A DNA stretch of 64,000 bases from Petroclostridium xylanilyticum (GTDB taxonomy: Bacteria; Bacillota; Clostridia; SK-Y3): the NCBI RefSeq assembly GCF_002252565.1, contig NZ_NPML01000019.1, positions 558,001-622,000 on the forward strand, given 5' to 3'. Positions 49,571 through 59,006 of the stretch are shown piece after piece. Position numbers and translations under genes: made by a program. Within the stretch, counting starts at the first letter, position 1; every line of letters starts with the position of its first letter. The notes under the pieces were generated by a model, which was not told where the DNA came from, made no database searches, and saw nothing but the letters and a program-made list of their open reading frames with translations.

Positions 49571-51892
49571 TTACACAGTGATGGAAATCTTATCCGATTC
49601 AGCGGTAATGGTAATAAAACCACCGTTTTTCTGAACTCTGCCCCCGATCACTTTCTGAACAGCGTTAATTGCCAGCAACCTAACCTGCCATGGTATATTG
49701 GACTTGTTAATTGCAATGGTGACAGTATCATGTTCTCTGCCAGTCAAAGCAGTTAGTGCAATCTCTCCTTTTGTATCATATATGTTGGTCTCGATTTTTA
49801 TCCCATTGCTTATTTCAAAAAGATTAAAAGTAATATTTTCAGCATAATTATAGTCCGGCCTTGAATCATTACTTCCCGTCGCAATAACAGAATTCTCTTT
49901 TACCATTAACGGCAGGCTCATAAAACCATGTTTTTCTCTAACCCATTTTCCACCTTGCTTTATTTCCCCTGTTATAAAGTTGAGCCATTTCCCTTCAGGA
50001 AGGTAGTAATCTACTTCTCCCGATGCTGAGAAAATCGGGGCAACCAACAGGGAATCTCCCAGCATGTACTGTCTGTCCAGATAATCGCAGGCAGGATCAA
50101 ACGGAAACTCCATCTGCATCGGCCTTAGGACAGGGACTCCTTCCTTGTGTGCTTCACAAGCTTTTTGATAAATATAGGGCATGAGTGTACATTTTAATTT
50201 TGTAAAAAACCTCAACACGTCTACAGATTCCTCGTCAAACAGCCACGGCACCCTGTAGGATTGGCTTCCGTGGAGCCGGCTGTGTGAAGAAAGAAGTCCA
50301 AATGCACACCAACGTTTGTATAAATCGGGTGTCGCTGTTTTTTCAAAGCCGCCGATATCATGGCTCCAAAAACCAAACCCTGACATGGCCAATGACAATC
50401 CGCCCCTTAATGTTTCTGCCATTGATTCATAGGTCGCCCAGCAGTCACCGCCCCAGTGCACAGGAAACTGCTGGCTGCCGGCTGTCGCTGACCGTGCAAA
50501 CACTACGGCATTGTTTTTACCCATTTTTTCCTCCAGCACTTCAAAGACAGCTTTATTATAAAGATAGGTATAATAATTATGCATTTTAACCGGATGGGCG
50601 CCGTTATAATAAACGACATCCGTTGGAATCCTTTCTCCAAAGTCTGTCTTGAAACAGTCAACCCCCATGTCAATAAGCGCTCTTAGTTGGTCTTTATACC
50701 ATTCATATGCAGCCGGATTGGTAAAATCAACAATTCCCATCCCTGCCTGCCATAAATCGGTCTGCCATATGTCGCCATTTGCTTTTTTTAGGAGATATCC
50801 ATTTTTCATCCCTTCATCAAATAAACAGGAATTCTGGGCAATATACGGATTTATCCATAAACATATTTTAAGCCCTTTATCCTTAAGCCTTTTTAGCATT
50901 TCTTCCGGTTTAGGGAACACCCGTTCATCCCATTTAAAATCACACCATTGATATTCTTTCATCCAGAAGCAATCAAAATGGAAAACATGCAGCGGAATAC
51001 CGCGTTCCGCCATTCCGTCAATAAATTGGTTGACAGTTTGTTCATCATAGCTTGTTGTAAAAGAAGTTGTAAGCCAGAGCCCGAAGGACCATGCGGGAGG
51101 AAGTGCGGGTTTGCCGGTCAAATGGGTATACTTTCTGATAATTTCCTTAGGCGTTGGTCCGTAAATGAGCATATATTCGAGCTCTTCGCCCTGTACACTG
51201 AACTGGATACGGGATACCTTTTCCGAAGCAACTTCAAAAGATACTTTGTCCGTGCTGTTTACAAACACCCCGTAGCCCCGGTTTGTCATATAGAAAGGGA
51301 TGTTTTTATATGCCTGCTCGCTATTTGTTCCACCATCCTGATTCCAGATATCCACCACCTGGCCGTTTTTAACAAAAGGCGTAAATCGTTCGCCAAGACC
51401 ATATACACACTCGCCTACCGATAGAAGCAGTTGTTCATGGACATATGTGCAGCTGCTGTTCTGTTCTATGATATACCCCATGTTTCTAAAGCTGCTTTCA
51501 GTAAGGATCCGGTTATCCGCTATAAATTGAAGTGCCCATTTCTGAGGGCGCTTGTCAATCTTTGCCGTTAACGCACCGCTTGTAAAGCATACGTGATCCC
51601 CGCGGTCTTCTATGTGTGTTTTTGTATCAGGATTTTTATAGAGTTCAAAGGACGGCCCGGTATCACGAACGCCTTTGAAATGTGTAAGTTTTACGCTGAT
51701 TACATCTTCCATGGGTGATGACAGCTGTACAGTTAATACCGGTGCATTAACGGTACCGCTCCTATCTTGTATATGTCTGGTTGAAGCAAATACAGTTAAT
51801 TCATTATTCTTAATCTTTACATTATTTACTTCCACCGGATGAATGTTTTTTATACCTTCTTTCACAAGCCACTGACCATTTGTAAATTTCAA
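49571..51892 (-). CDS. Alpha-xylosidase-like glycoside hydrolase GH31
   Basis: 773 residues, the length of E. coli YicI. Layout: N-terminal beta-sandwich, (beta/alpha)8 barrel with nucleophile Asp in FKTDFGERIP and acid/base Asp in HWGGDCWATYESM, then two beta domains. KTDFGE is the form seen in alpha-xylosidases (alpha-glucosidases have WxDMNE). TTG 51892 has GAGGTGA six bases upstream; the open frame extends to 51958. No signal peptide, so it is cytoplasmic and probably acts on imported isoprimeverose-type sugars. Divergent from an AraC regulator. Confidence 0.92.
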   Translation of the reverse strand: MKFTNGQWLVKEGIKNIHPVEVNNVKIKNNELTVFASTRHIQDRSGTVNAPVLTVQLSSPMEDVISVKLTHFKGVRDTGPSFELYKNPDTKTHIEDRGDHVCFTSGALTAKIDKRPQKWALQFIADNRILTESSFRNMGYIIEQNSSCTYVHEQLLLSVGECVYGLGERFTPFVKNGQVVDIWNQDGGTNSEQAYKNIPFYMTNRGYGVFVNSTDKVSFEVASEKVSRIQFSVQGEELEYMLIYGPTPKEIIRKYTHLTGKPALPPAWSFGLWLTTSFTTSYDEQTVNQFIDGMAERGIPLHVFHFDCFWMKEYQWCDFKWDERVFPKPEEMLKRLKDKGLKICLWINPYIAQNSCLFDEGMKNGYLLKKANGDIWQTDLWQAGMGIVDFTNPAAYEWYKDQLRALIDMGVDCFKTDFGERIPTDVVYYNGAHPVKMHNYYTYLYNKAVFEVLEEKMGKNNAVVFARSATAGSQQFPVHWGGDCWATYESMAETLRGGLSLAMSGFGFWSHDIGGFEKTATPDLYKRWCAFGLLSSHSRLHGSQSYRVPWLFDEESVDVLRFFTKLKCTLMPYIYQKACEAHKEGVPVLRPMQMEFPFDPACDYLDRQYMLGDSLLVAPIFSASGEVDYYLPEGKWLNFITGEIKQGGKWVREKHGFMSLPLMVKENSVIATGSNDSRPDYNYAENITFNLFEISNGIKIETNIYDTKGEIALTALTGREHDTVTIAINKSNIPWQVRLLAINAVQKVIGGRVQKNGGFITITAESDKISITV

Positions 51893-52041
51893 AATAATCA
51901 CCTCTGATTTTTTATTAATTTCATTATAGTGAAAAAATATCCCTAAAATCTTTAACAATACCTGAAATTTTGATACAATTCCGGGATTTTGTGATATAAT
52001 ACAAATAATGAAAGAGATACATTTATTTGAGGTAGATCGGC

Positions 52042-52929
52042 ATGAAATTTGAAAAGAAGGAGTTATATAAAGAACAGTCGGTTCACGGAAATGTTTTATT
52101 TCCCTTGCACGTGTATAGGAATGAATATGGCAGTAAGCATGATTTTCTGCACTATCACTGGCATGACGAGCTGGAATTTATTTTTATGCATGAAGGCTGC
52201 TATAAATTTCTCATTGGCAGCGAAACAGTGACTTTAACGCAAGGACAGGCTGCAGTCGTTAACTCGGCAGATATTCATTCCGGGCTTGGCGGTATTACAG
52301 AAACAGGTATATACTATTCAATTGTTTTTGCCATCAATATGCTGAAAGGAGCATACCAGGATTTATGCTACCAGGATTACATTCAGCCTCTGGAAGCCGG
52401 AATCTATAGGTTCCCTCTGCTGATTGAAGGAAAGGAAGCATGGCAGGAAAGGGTCCTTAAGGAAATACGTGAAATCATCAACTGCTTTGAAACCAGGCCA
52501 AAAGCTTACCCCCTTTTTATCAAATCCTCACTTTTCCGGATTTGTTCCGAACTTCTATCGAACAGTGTCATAAAAACAGAGGAAGAAACGGATAGGGATA
52601 AAAAATTGTATTTTTCAAGATTTAAAAAGATAATAGAATTTATTGAGAAAAATTATCCGCAAAAAATATTAATCAAGGACCTTGCCGGACAAATAAATGT
52701 TAGCGAAGACTATTTTTATCAACTGTTCAGAAATATGACGGGCAAGACGCCAGTCCAGTATATTAATCAGGTTAGAGTTAACAAAGCCGCTTTCTTGCTG
52801 AATGACACAGATTTAAGCATTACTCAGGTCGCTGAAAAAACCGGGTTCGATAATGTGAGCTATTTTATAAGGATATTTAAGAAATATAAAAATTGTACTC
52901 CATTAAAATACAGAAAAAATCTTCCGTGA
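52042..52929 (+). CDS. AraC family regulator, probable control of the GH31 gene
   Basis: 295 residues: cupin sensor with HYHWHDELEFIFMHEGCYKF and, at the C-terminus, ILIKDLAGQINVSEDYFYQLFR and ITQVAEKTGFDNVSYFIRIFKKY in part, ending CTPLKYRK. It is divergent from the GH31 gene across 149 bases, the usual position of a sugar-responsive activator. GAGGTAG precedes the ATG. Confidence 0.88.
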   Translation: MKFEKKELYKEQSVHGNVLFPLHVYRNEYGSKHDFLHYHWHDELEFIFMHEGCYKFLIGSETVTLTQGQAAVVNSADIHSGLGGITETGIYYSIVFAINMLKGAYQDLCYQDYIQPLEAGIYRFPLLIEGKEAWQERVLKEIREIINCFETRPKAYPLFIKSSLFRICSELLSNSVIKTEEETDRDKKLYFSRFKKIIEFIEKNYPQKILIKDLAGQINVSEDYFYQLFRNMTGKTPVQYINQVRVNKAAFLLNDTDLSITQVAEKTGFDNVSYFIRIFKKYKNCTPLKYRKNLP

Positions 52930-53059
52930 GCAATAGATTTTCCCATTTTTATCCGGCGTGCGGCCGTGTATGCCTCCATCAGCCGCACTGCTTCCTATTT
53001 TTTATGTTCTTATCCCTGTATTCGGTTGGAGATACCCCATGTTCGTAAATATTTTAAGA

Positions 53060-53111
53060 TCAGGGGACATACCTCTCCCTGGTCGAGGAAAGTCCCCAAT
53101 AAAGGCATCAA
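53060..53111. repeat. 52-bp dispersed repeat, copy 2
   Basis: TCAGGGGACATACCTCTCCC onward to AAAGGCATCAA; hairpin potential preserved as in copy 1 at 49399. Confidence 0.7.
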
Positions 53112-53229
53112 CCCCCCCGGCACTTAATACAATAATTATATAATATGCAAAAGTCATTCGCAAAGACAAATATCCCCAAGTTTCGTCCCTTCTGTGCTAT
53201 AATAATATATTTCCCGGGAAATAAAAAAC

Positions 53230-53267
53230 GGCAACCGAGAAATTTGTCATTAAAATTCTCGGTTGCC
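53230..53267 (-). terminator. Terminator of hcp
   Basis: GGCAACCGAGAA pairs perfectly with TTCTCGGTTGCC; the minus-strand 3' side reads GTTTTTTATTT. Confidence 0.88.
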
Positions 53268-53330
53268 CCTTGTGCTTTTAAACGCTATTGACGGATGGTT
53301 GAAATAATGATTTCCCTTTTGCCAATGATC

Positions 53331-54977
53331 TTATGCCATGAACATTTTAATATCGTCTTCTACATTAGTTATTCCACCTATACCGAACTTTTCCACCAAT
53401 ACTTTTGCTACATTTGGTGACAGGAAGGCAGGTAATGTAGGTCCCAGATGAATATTCTTGACTCCTAAATACAGTAATGCTAATAATACAATGACGGCCT
53501 TCTGTTCATACCATGCAATATTGTATGATACAGGCAATTCATTAATATCATTCAATCCAAATGCTTCTTTTAATTTCAGTGCGATTACAGCCAGAGAATA
53601 TGAGTCATTACATTGTCCTGCATCTAATACTCTCGGTATTCCACCAATGTCTCCCAGATCCAGCTTGTTATATTTGTACTTTGCACATCCTGCTGTAAGT
53701 ATCACAGTATCCTTTGGCAATTCTTTTGCAAATTCTGTATAATATTCCCTGTTCTTCATTCTTCCATCACATCCGGCCATTACAAAGAATCTTTTTATGG
53801 CTCCTGTTTTTACTGCTTCTACTACCTTATCTGCAAGACTTAGCACTTGATGATGTGCAAATCCTCCGATGATTTCTCCTTTTTCTATTTCAACCGGTGG
53901 TTTGCATCTCTTGGCATGTTCAATGATTTCTGTAAAATCTTTTGCTTTGCCGTCTTCTCTTGCCGGGATATGTTTCAAACCTTCAAATCCAACTACTCCT
54001 GTTGTATAAACCCTATCTTTATAAGAATCCTTGGGTGGCACCAGACAGTTGGTTGTCATTAAAATAGGTCCATTAAAGCTTTCAAATTCCTTGTCCTGCT
54101 GCCACCATGCATTTCCATAATTTCCTACAAAGTGAGGGTATTTTTTAAATGCAGGATAATAATGTGCAGGCAGCATTTCACCGTGAGTATACACATCTAC
54201 GCCTGTCCCTTCTGTCTGCTTTAACAACTCTTCCATATCTTTCAGATCATGTCCGCTTATTAGTATTCCCGGATTATTTCTTACTCCTATATTTACTTTT
54301 GTAATTTCCGGATTTCCATAAGTAGATGTGTTCGCCTTGTCTAATAAAGCCATAACATCTACTCCAAATTTACCGCATTCCATTATCAAAGCAACCAGTT
54401 CATCTGCGGTTAAAGTATCATCAACAGTTGCTGCCAATGCCTTCTGGGTAAATGCAAATATATTTTCATCTTCATATCCTAAAACATAAGCATGCTCCGC
54501 ATAGGCTGCCATACCTTTTAAACCGTATGTTAAAAGCTCTCTTAAAGATCTCACATCTTCATTTTCTGTTGCCAATATTCCTACTTTTTCTGCTTTCTTC
54601 TCGAATTCATCTGCCGAATCCGCATACCATGTGGCAGAATCATGCAGATTATTCTCTATCTTCCCGCCTGCTTTTATAAACTGTTCTTTGATATCATCGC
54701 GTAATGCCAATCCTTCTTTTACTTTTTGAATAAAGTAATTTCTGTCAAAATTTACATTTGTAATGGTTGAAAATAAACTCTCCATTATGAATTTGTTGGC
54801 TTCTTTACTGCTAATACCTGCTTCCCTTGCTTTTGTGCTGTAAATGGAAATTCCTTTCAATACATAAATTAATAAATCCTGTAGTTTGGCAACGTCATCC
54901 GTTTTTCCACATACACCTCTTACTGTACAGCCTGTCCCCTTGGCTGCCTCTTGGCATTGATAACAAAACATACTCAT
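53331..54977 (-). CDS. hcp: Hybrid-cluster protein (hydroxylamine reductase), class I
   Basis: 548 residues. The N-terminal [19 protein letters not shown] is CX2CX8CX5C, the class I pattern for a [4Fe-4S] cluster in strict anaerobes. Hybrid-cluster ligands appear in [16 protein letters not shown] and DAGQCNDS. It reduces hydroxylamine or NO-derived species and guards against nitrosative stress. GGAGG precedes ATG 54977. Single gene with a strong terminator; a CCGGGG/CCCCGG inverted repeat lies just upstream (about 55010-55046). Confidence 0.95.
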   Translation of the reverse strand: MSMFCYQCQEAAKGTGCTVRGVCGKTDDVAKLQDLLIYVLKGISIYSTKAREAGISSKEANKFIMESLFSTITNVNFDRNYFIQKVKEGLALRDDIKEQFIKAGGKIENNLHDSATWYADSADEFEKKAEKVGILATENEDVRSLRELLTYGLKGMAAYAEHAYVLGYEDENIFAFTQKALAATVDDTLTADELVALIMECGKFGVDVMALLDKANTSTYGNPEITKVNIGVRNNPGILISGHDLKDMEELLKQTEGTGVDVYTHGEMLPAHYYPAFKKYPHFVGNYGNAWWQQDKEFESFNGPILMTTNCLVPPKDSYKDRVYTTGVVGFEGLKHIPAREDGKAKDFTEIIEHAKRCKPPVEIEKGEIIGGFAHHQVLSLADKVVEAVKTGAIKRFFVMAGCDGRMKNREYYTEFAKELPKDTVILTAGCAKYKYNKLDLGDIGGIPRVLDAGQCNDSYSLAVIALKLKEAFGLNDINELPVSYNIAWYEQKAVIVLLALLYLGVKNIHLGPTLPAFLSPNVAKVLVEKFGIGGITNVEDDIKMFMA

Positions 54978-55215
54978 TTGAACATACCTCCATTATATTT
55001 ATATTTTGTCCGGGGTTTATGGTTTAGAATTCACTCTCACCCCGGTACGACCGACTATTTAATGCACATTAACATATATACTATTTCTACCTGAATAATA
55101 TGTTTTTGTGTGGCTCACCCTTTGACATCTTAATAATACAGGAAAATGAGTTTTTAATCTGTGACTCCAGTTACGATTTTTAAAGTCATTTAAAAAATTT
55201 AAAACTTTATAATGA

Positions 55216-55437
55216 GCGAAGTTTAAAATTCAATATTTCCTTAATACAAACTTCGCGAATTTCATCGATAACTATATAGTTCACAGTTAACAGCTCTCAG
55301 TTCACAGTAATAAACGATTTAATAGCTTTTACTGTGAACCGTGAACTGTGAACTTATTTACTTTATCTTCCATGTAAAATCATTATCAGTAAATATATAC
55401 TTTAATTTATTTTTAACTTTAATACTGGTTATCGATG
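55216..55437. repeat. ATCGATAAC element, copy 4, split by a 127-bp insertion
   Basis: Left part 55216-55272 (arms GCGAAGTTTAAAA and AACTTCGC, then TTTCATCGATAACTA) and right part 55400-55437 (CTTTAATTTATTTTTAAC to TGGTTATCGAT) rejoin into the consensus when 55273-55399 is removed less one TA. The outer arm sequence differs from copies 1-3 but is still palindromic. Confidence 0.78.
55273..55399. mobile_element. 127-bp MITE-like element with TATATA ends, copy 2
   Basis: Reverse complement of 25820-25946 with five mismatches by hand alignment and no gaps. It interrupts an ATCGATAAC element at a TA. Confidence 0.85.
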
Positions 55438-55490
55438 TTTTTGCAGGTAAACGGAGCAAAAATTACATTCCGTAAAGATATTTGCACAAG

Positions 55491-55523
55491 ATGTAACTTT
55501 TTTATCATGAAAAGCATAGTATG
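55491..55523 (+). promoter_or_regulatory. Sigma-K-like promoter of the 38-residue mini-gene
   Basis: ATGTAAC (55491-55497), 17 bases, CATAGTATG (55515-55523), preceded by AAG as at 36675. Confidence 0.6.
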
Positions 55524-55556
55524 TTATTGAAATACCTGTAAAGGAGGGGTGGTAAA

Positions 55557-55673
55557 ATGGCTGAAACAAAAGGATATTATGGCTTCGGTTATGATTGGGT
55601 CTGGATTATCATCATTCTATTCTTCTTCCTGTTCTTCTGCAATGGCTATGGCCCATATTATAAAAACTATTAG
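55557..55673 (+). CDS. Hydrophobic mini-protein, 38 residues
   Basis: MAETKGYYGFGYDWVWIIII then LFFFLFFCNGYGPYYKNY: a Gly/Tyr-rich head, one TM helix and an aromatic tail, similar to YjcZ-type sporulation mini-proteins. AAAGGAGGGG upstream. It shares its promoter motif with the mini-genes at 36389 and 36800. Confidence 0.78.
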   Translation: MAETKGYYGFGYDWVWIIIILFFFLFFCNGYGPYYKNY

Positions 55674-55729
55674 TTAAAGCCTGCTACTTAAAATTTATCA
55701 CCTGATACTTATGAAAGACATACGTATTT

Positions 55730-55847
55730 GTGGGATTCCTAGGAAACTTTTTTTAATGATGATGATAAATTATTGTGGTTTATTATTCTATTCTTACTGT
55801 TATTCTGTGGCTGCAGATACGGATATGGCTATGTAAATAAAGAATAA
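55730..55847 (+). pseudogene. Frameshifted hydrophobic mini-gene
   Basis: GTG 55730 reads MGFLGNFF and then hits a stop; one base fewer in the seven-T run at 55748-55754 would continue NDDDKLLWFIILFLLLFCGC and RYGYGYVNKE, closely matching the intact 34-residue protein at 36800. No good ribosome site. Either a decayed copy or a slippage-controlled one. Confidence 0.68.
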
Positions 55848-55924
55848 TCTGTTAAACAGAAAACAGGGGAGTAATAATGCCGGCATTATTACTCCCCTGT
55901 TAACCTTATTCACAACCCGAATTA

Positions 55925-57382
55925 CTATTCGGTTCCCAACACCCTGATATAATCCACATAAGGGTCTGCAGTTCCCTGTAACTGACAATGCTCTGACTTC
56001 AAAATGTTCACATATTCAATGATATCTTTCGTAATCCTTTCCCCGGGACAGATTACAGGAATACCCGGCGGGTATGCCATGATCATTTCTGCTGATATTT
56101 CACCAGCCGCATCTTCCAGCCTGATACTCTTTTTATGGCTGTAAAACGCATCTCTCGGGCTTACAATCAATTTAGGCTTATAAGGAATTCTGGTAGCATT
56201 TTTTACTTCTTTTATTTCAGTTTTAGATGAAATATCTTTAAGTGCATTCACAAGGGCTTGAAGATCTTCCTTTGAATCGCCTATGGTTACAATCGCAAGT
56301 ATATTATAGAGGTCAGAGAGTTCAATTTGTATGTTATATTCCGCCCTTAATTTTTTCTCTATTTCATAGCCGGTATATCCCAATTTCCTTACATTTATCC
56401 CTAGCTTTGTTTCATCAAAATCATAACATCCTGGTGTACCAATCAATTCTTTTCCAAAAGCATACAATCCATCAATTTTGTTAATTTCCCCTCTGGCCCA
56501 CCTTACCAGTTCCAATGTCTCTTCCAACATATCTGCACCTTGCGTCGCCATTTGCTTTCTGGCTACATCCAATGAAGCCATTAATACATAAGACGCACTT
56601 GTAGTGTAGGTTAGGTTAATAACCTGTTTTACCGCTTCTGGTGATACAATATTTCCACGCGTCAACAGCACTGAGCTTTGAGTCATGGAACCTCCGGTTT
56701 TATGCAAGCTTACTGCACTCATGTCTGCACCTACTTCCATGGCTGTAAGAGGAAAATCATCATGGAAAGACATATGCGCCCCATGTGCTTCATCTACCAG
56801 AACTGCCATGCCATGCCTGTGGGCAATCCGCACGATTGCTTTTAAGTCCGAAATGGCTCCATAATAGGTGGGGTTAATTACAAAAACAGCTTTCGCGTGG
56901 GGGTGGTCTTTTATAGCTTTTTTTACCGCCTCCTCGGTAATTCCCATCGCTATTCCCAAGTCCTCATTAATTTCAGGTTGAACGTACACCGGTACTGCAC
57001 CACTTAGTATAATTCCACCAATAGTAGATTTGTGTGCATTCCTTGGTATGATGATTTCATCTCCCGGCTCACACATACTCATAATCATTGCCTGCACACC
57101 GGCTGTTGTGCCATTTACCAAAAAATATGCATTTTGTGCTCCAAAGGCCTGAGCACAAAGCTTTTCAGACTCCAGAATAACACCTATAGGATTGCTGGCA
57201 TTATCCAAATCCTCCATACCATTTACATCCATTTCCAATACTCTATGTCCAACGTATTCCCTAAATTCCTGAATGCCTTTACCTTGCTTGTGGCCAGGCA
57301 CATGAAAGGGAATAACCTTGCTGTCTACGTAGTTTTTTAACGCATCAAAAAGCGGTGTTTTTGATTGATCAAGTCTCTTCAT
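55925..57382 (-). CDS. Orn/Lys/Arg decarboxylase family protein (SpeA-like)
   Basis: 485 residues, fold-type I PLP enzyme, paralogue of the gene at 15124. VIPFHVPGHKQGKG, LVDEAHGAHMSFH and the PLP Lys in SLHKTGGSMTQSS are present; C-terminal AYPPGIPVICPGE is typical of arginine decarboxylases of the Bacillus SpeA type. ATG 57382 has GGGGGTG upstream. Single gene. Likely polyamine synthesis from arginine, inferred from family. Confidence 0.9.
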   Translation of the reverse strand: MKRLDQSKTPLFDALKNYVDSKVIPFHVPGHKQGKGIQEFREYVGHRVLEMDVNGMEDLDNASNPIGVILESEKLCAQAFGAQNAYFLVNGTTAGVQAMIMSMCEPGDEIIIPRNAHKSTIGGIILSGAVPVYVQPEINEDLGIAMGITEEAVKKAIKDHPHAKAVFVINPTYYGAISDLKAIVRIAHRHGMAVLVDEAHGAHMSFHDDFPLTAMEVGADMSAVSLHKTGGSMTQSSVLLTRGNIVSPEAVKQVINLTYTTSASYVLMASLDVARKQMATQGADMLEETLELVRWARGEINKIDGLYAFGKELIGTPGCYDFDETKLGINVRKLGYTGYEIEKKLRAEYNIQIELSDLYNILAIVTIGDSKEDLQALVNALKDISSKTEIKEVKNATRIPYKPKLIVSPRDAFYSHKKSIRLEDAAGEISAEMIMAYPPGIPVICPGERITKDIIEYVNILKSEHCQLQGTADPYVDYIRVLGTE

Positions 57383-57492
57383 TTGTTTCACCCCCAAATT
57401 TCTAGGCTTTTTTAATTTTTTGCATGATAAATATATTAATGCATATTAGGTTAAATTTCAAGTATTTTATTTTCAAAAACAACTAAATAAAT

Positions 57493-58164
57493 TTATATCT
57501 CTTCAACCCTGCTAACTCCTTGAATACGTGCTACTTCTTTAATAACCCTTTCATGGGTCAGACCGTGAGGCAACTTGAGTCGTAATCTTAACAGTATCTC
57601 ACTATCATCATCTGCTGTCTCGGTATCTACGAATTCTATGCTCCTGATGTTTACATCGTACCTGCCCAATAGCAAGCCAATTTCTCCAATTTTCCCCGGT
57701 TTGTTTTCCATTTCTACAAAAATACTGAGATGTGAAGCTTTACTTTGCAGGACTTTTCCGAATTTACTGAGCAAAATTAGCGTAAAATAGATAATGGCTG
57801 CTCCAGCAATTGCACCCTCGTAAAATCCGATTCCGGCAGCTAATCCTACACATGCTACAGCCCAAAGGCTTGCTGCTGTTGTAAGTCCTTTTACACTCAT
57901 GCCCTGCCTTATAATAGTTCCAGCTCCCAGAAAGCCTATCCCGCTGATTACCTGTGCTCCCAATCTTGCAGGGTCTATATCGGTAATTTCTTGATATTTG
58001 TGAAAAATATATTCGGAAGTAGTCATTACGATAGCTGAGCCTACACAAACTAATATATGTGTTCTGAATCCGGCAGGCCGGTTCTTATCCTCTCTTTCCA
58101 ATCCTATCAAACCACTTAGCATTACTGCCAACCCCAATCTAATAAAAATCGTCTGCAAATCCAC
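57493..58164 (-). CDS. MgtC/SapB family membrane protein
   Basis: 223 residues: four to five TM segments in the first ~140 residues with the MgtC core GLIGLEREDKNRPAGFRTHILVC in part and VISGIGFLGAGTIIRQG, then a C-terminal ACT-like domain (LSIFVEMENKPGKIGEIGLLLG in part). Linked in other bacteria to magnesium limitation and acid stress; role here unproven. Confidence 0.9.
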   Translation of the reverse strand: MDLQTIFIRLGLAVMLSGLIGLEREDKNRPAGFRTHILVCVGSAIVMTTSEYIFHKYQEITDIDPARLGAQVISGIGFLGAGTIIRQGMSVKGLTTAASLWAVACVGLAAGIGFYEGAIAGAAIIYFTLILLSKFGKVLQSKASHLSIFVEMENKPGKIGEIGLLLGRYDVNIRSIEFVDTETADDDSEILLRLRLKLPHGLTHERVIKEVARIQGVSRVEEI

Positions 58165-58263
58165 AACATCTTCCTCCTTATATTATACACTTCCCACTAC
58201 TCATTCCTCACTTATTCTATATAATTATATACTATGCTATAACAGAATAGAAAGAACAAAAAA

Positions 58264-58285
58264 AGTGCCCCCAATATAGAGCACT
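58264..58285 (-). terminator. Terminator of spoIIR
   Basis: AGTGC and GCACT close a hairpin that on the minus strand runs into seven T, right at the spoIIR stop. Confidence 0.72.
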
Positions 58286-58286
58286 C

Positions 58287-58937
58287 TTAATATATCCTGT
58301 TAAATGCAGTTTGAACCTTTAACTTCGAATTTTGCCACCATTCAACAATCTTGAATTTGATCTGAACAGGAATCTCATCATCTGTATTTGCTGTAGTAAT
58401 AATTTTGTATTCCTCTTCAGTAAGTACGTTTTTAAGTTTTTGCTTTGAACTTTCAGGTACTACACCATGGGTTGCATCTACAAAGCATAATGGCGGGAAG
58501 AGGACGCACCACCAGTTGGCACCTTTTCCCTCTCCAATAACTACTCTCAACGCCTCATAATTGCCAGCCGGTAATGTTATATCACCATATACCTTGGTAG
58601 GAAAAGGGTAAATACCTAAAGATGCCTTAACGTCATAATCTTTATTCCATTTTTTAATTTCATCTTTTGCAATTTCTTCTATTCTCGCAATATTTCTTTG
58701 TATTAATTCTTTTGTTGCATCGACGTTATCCGATTCATCAAAATACTCTTTCATCTCATTAATAATTCTATCCCTGACACTCCTTTTTAGCGCCTGGTCT
58801 TCCTCTGAATCACTATTCGCTACAACATGAAAACGTACCAGGTTGTGGGCTAAATCAGCTTGTACACTATTTGAATAGTTGCTTATAAAAATTGTACATA
58901 TCATTCCAATAATTACTGCCAATATTACTTTGTTCAT
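58287..58937 (-). CDS. spoIIR: Stage II sporulation protein R
   Basis: 216-residue secreted signalling protein made in the forespore that activates SpoIIGA to process pro-sigma-E in the mother cell. N-terminal signal helix (about 4-22), then LVRFHVVANSDSEEDQALK, the family hallmark, and C-terminal VDATHGVVPESSKQK. A sigma-F-like promoter lies upstream. GGGGGAATG-type ribosome site. Confidence 0.94.
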   Translation of the reverse strand: MNKVILAVIIGMICTIFISNYSNSVQADLAHNLVRFHVVANSDSEEDQALKRSVRDRIINEMKEYFDESDNVDATKELIQRNIARIEEIAKDEIKKWNKDYDVKASLGIYPFPTKVYGDITLPAGNYEALRVVIGEGKGANWWCVLFPPLCFVDATHGVVPESSKQKLKNVLTEEEYKIITTANTDDEIPVQIKFKIVEWWQNSKLKVQTAFNRIY

Positions 58938-58968
58938 TAATCATTCCCCCTATTTTTGTCTCTACTTA

Positions 58969-58998
58969 GAGTATTGACATAAATAAGGGAAAACATAC
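58969..58998 (-). promoter_or_regulatory. Sigma-F-like promoter of spoIIR
   Basis: GTATG (58994-58998), 15 bases, GTCAATACTC (58969-58978): four of five -35 and eight of ten -10 positions fit GYWTA/GGNRANAMTR. Confidence 0.5.
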
Positions 58999-59006
58999 AT
59001 AAAAAT

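Larger units (their letters stand above)
52930..53330. other. Intergenic region between the AraC regulator and hcp
   Basis: Two converging genes; contains the 52-bp repeat copy 2, a segment TTTCGTCCCTTCTGTGCT related to the REP debris near 7828, and the hcp terminator. No gene supported. Confidence 0.5.

Noticed and set aside
55740-55850. ATGATGATGATAAAT as the start of a separate small gene, and a 62-residue minus-strand frame here
   Set aside because: The mini-protein frame explains the plus-strand sequence; the minus frame is its shadow and overlaps the decarboxylase end.
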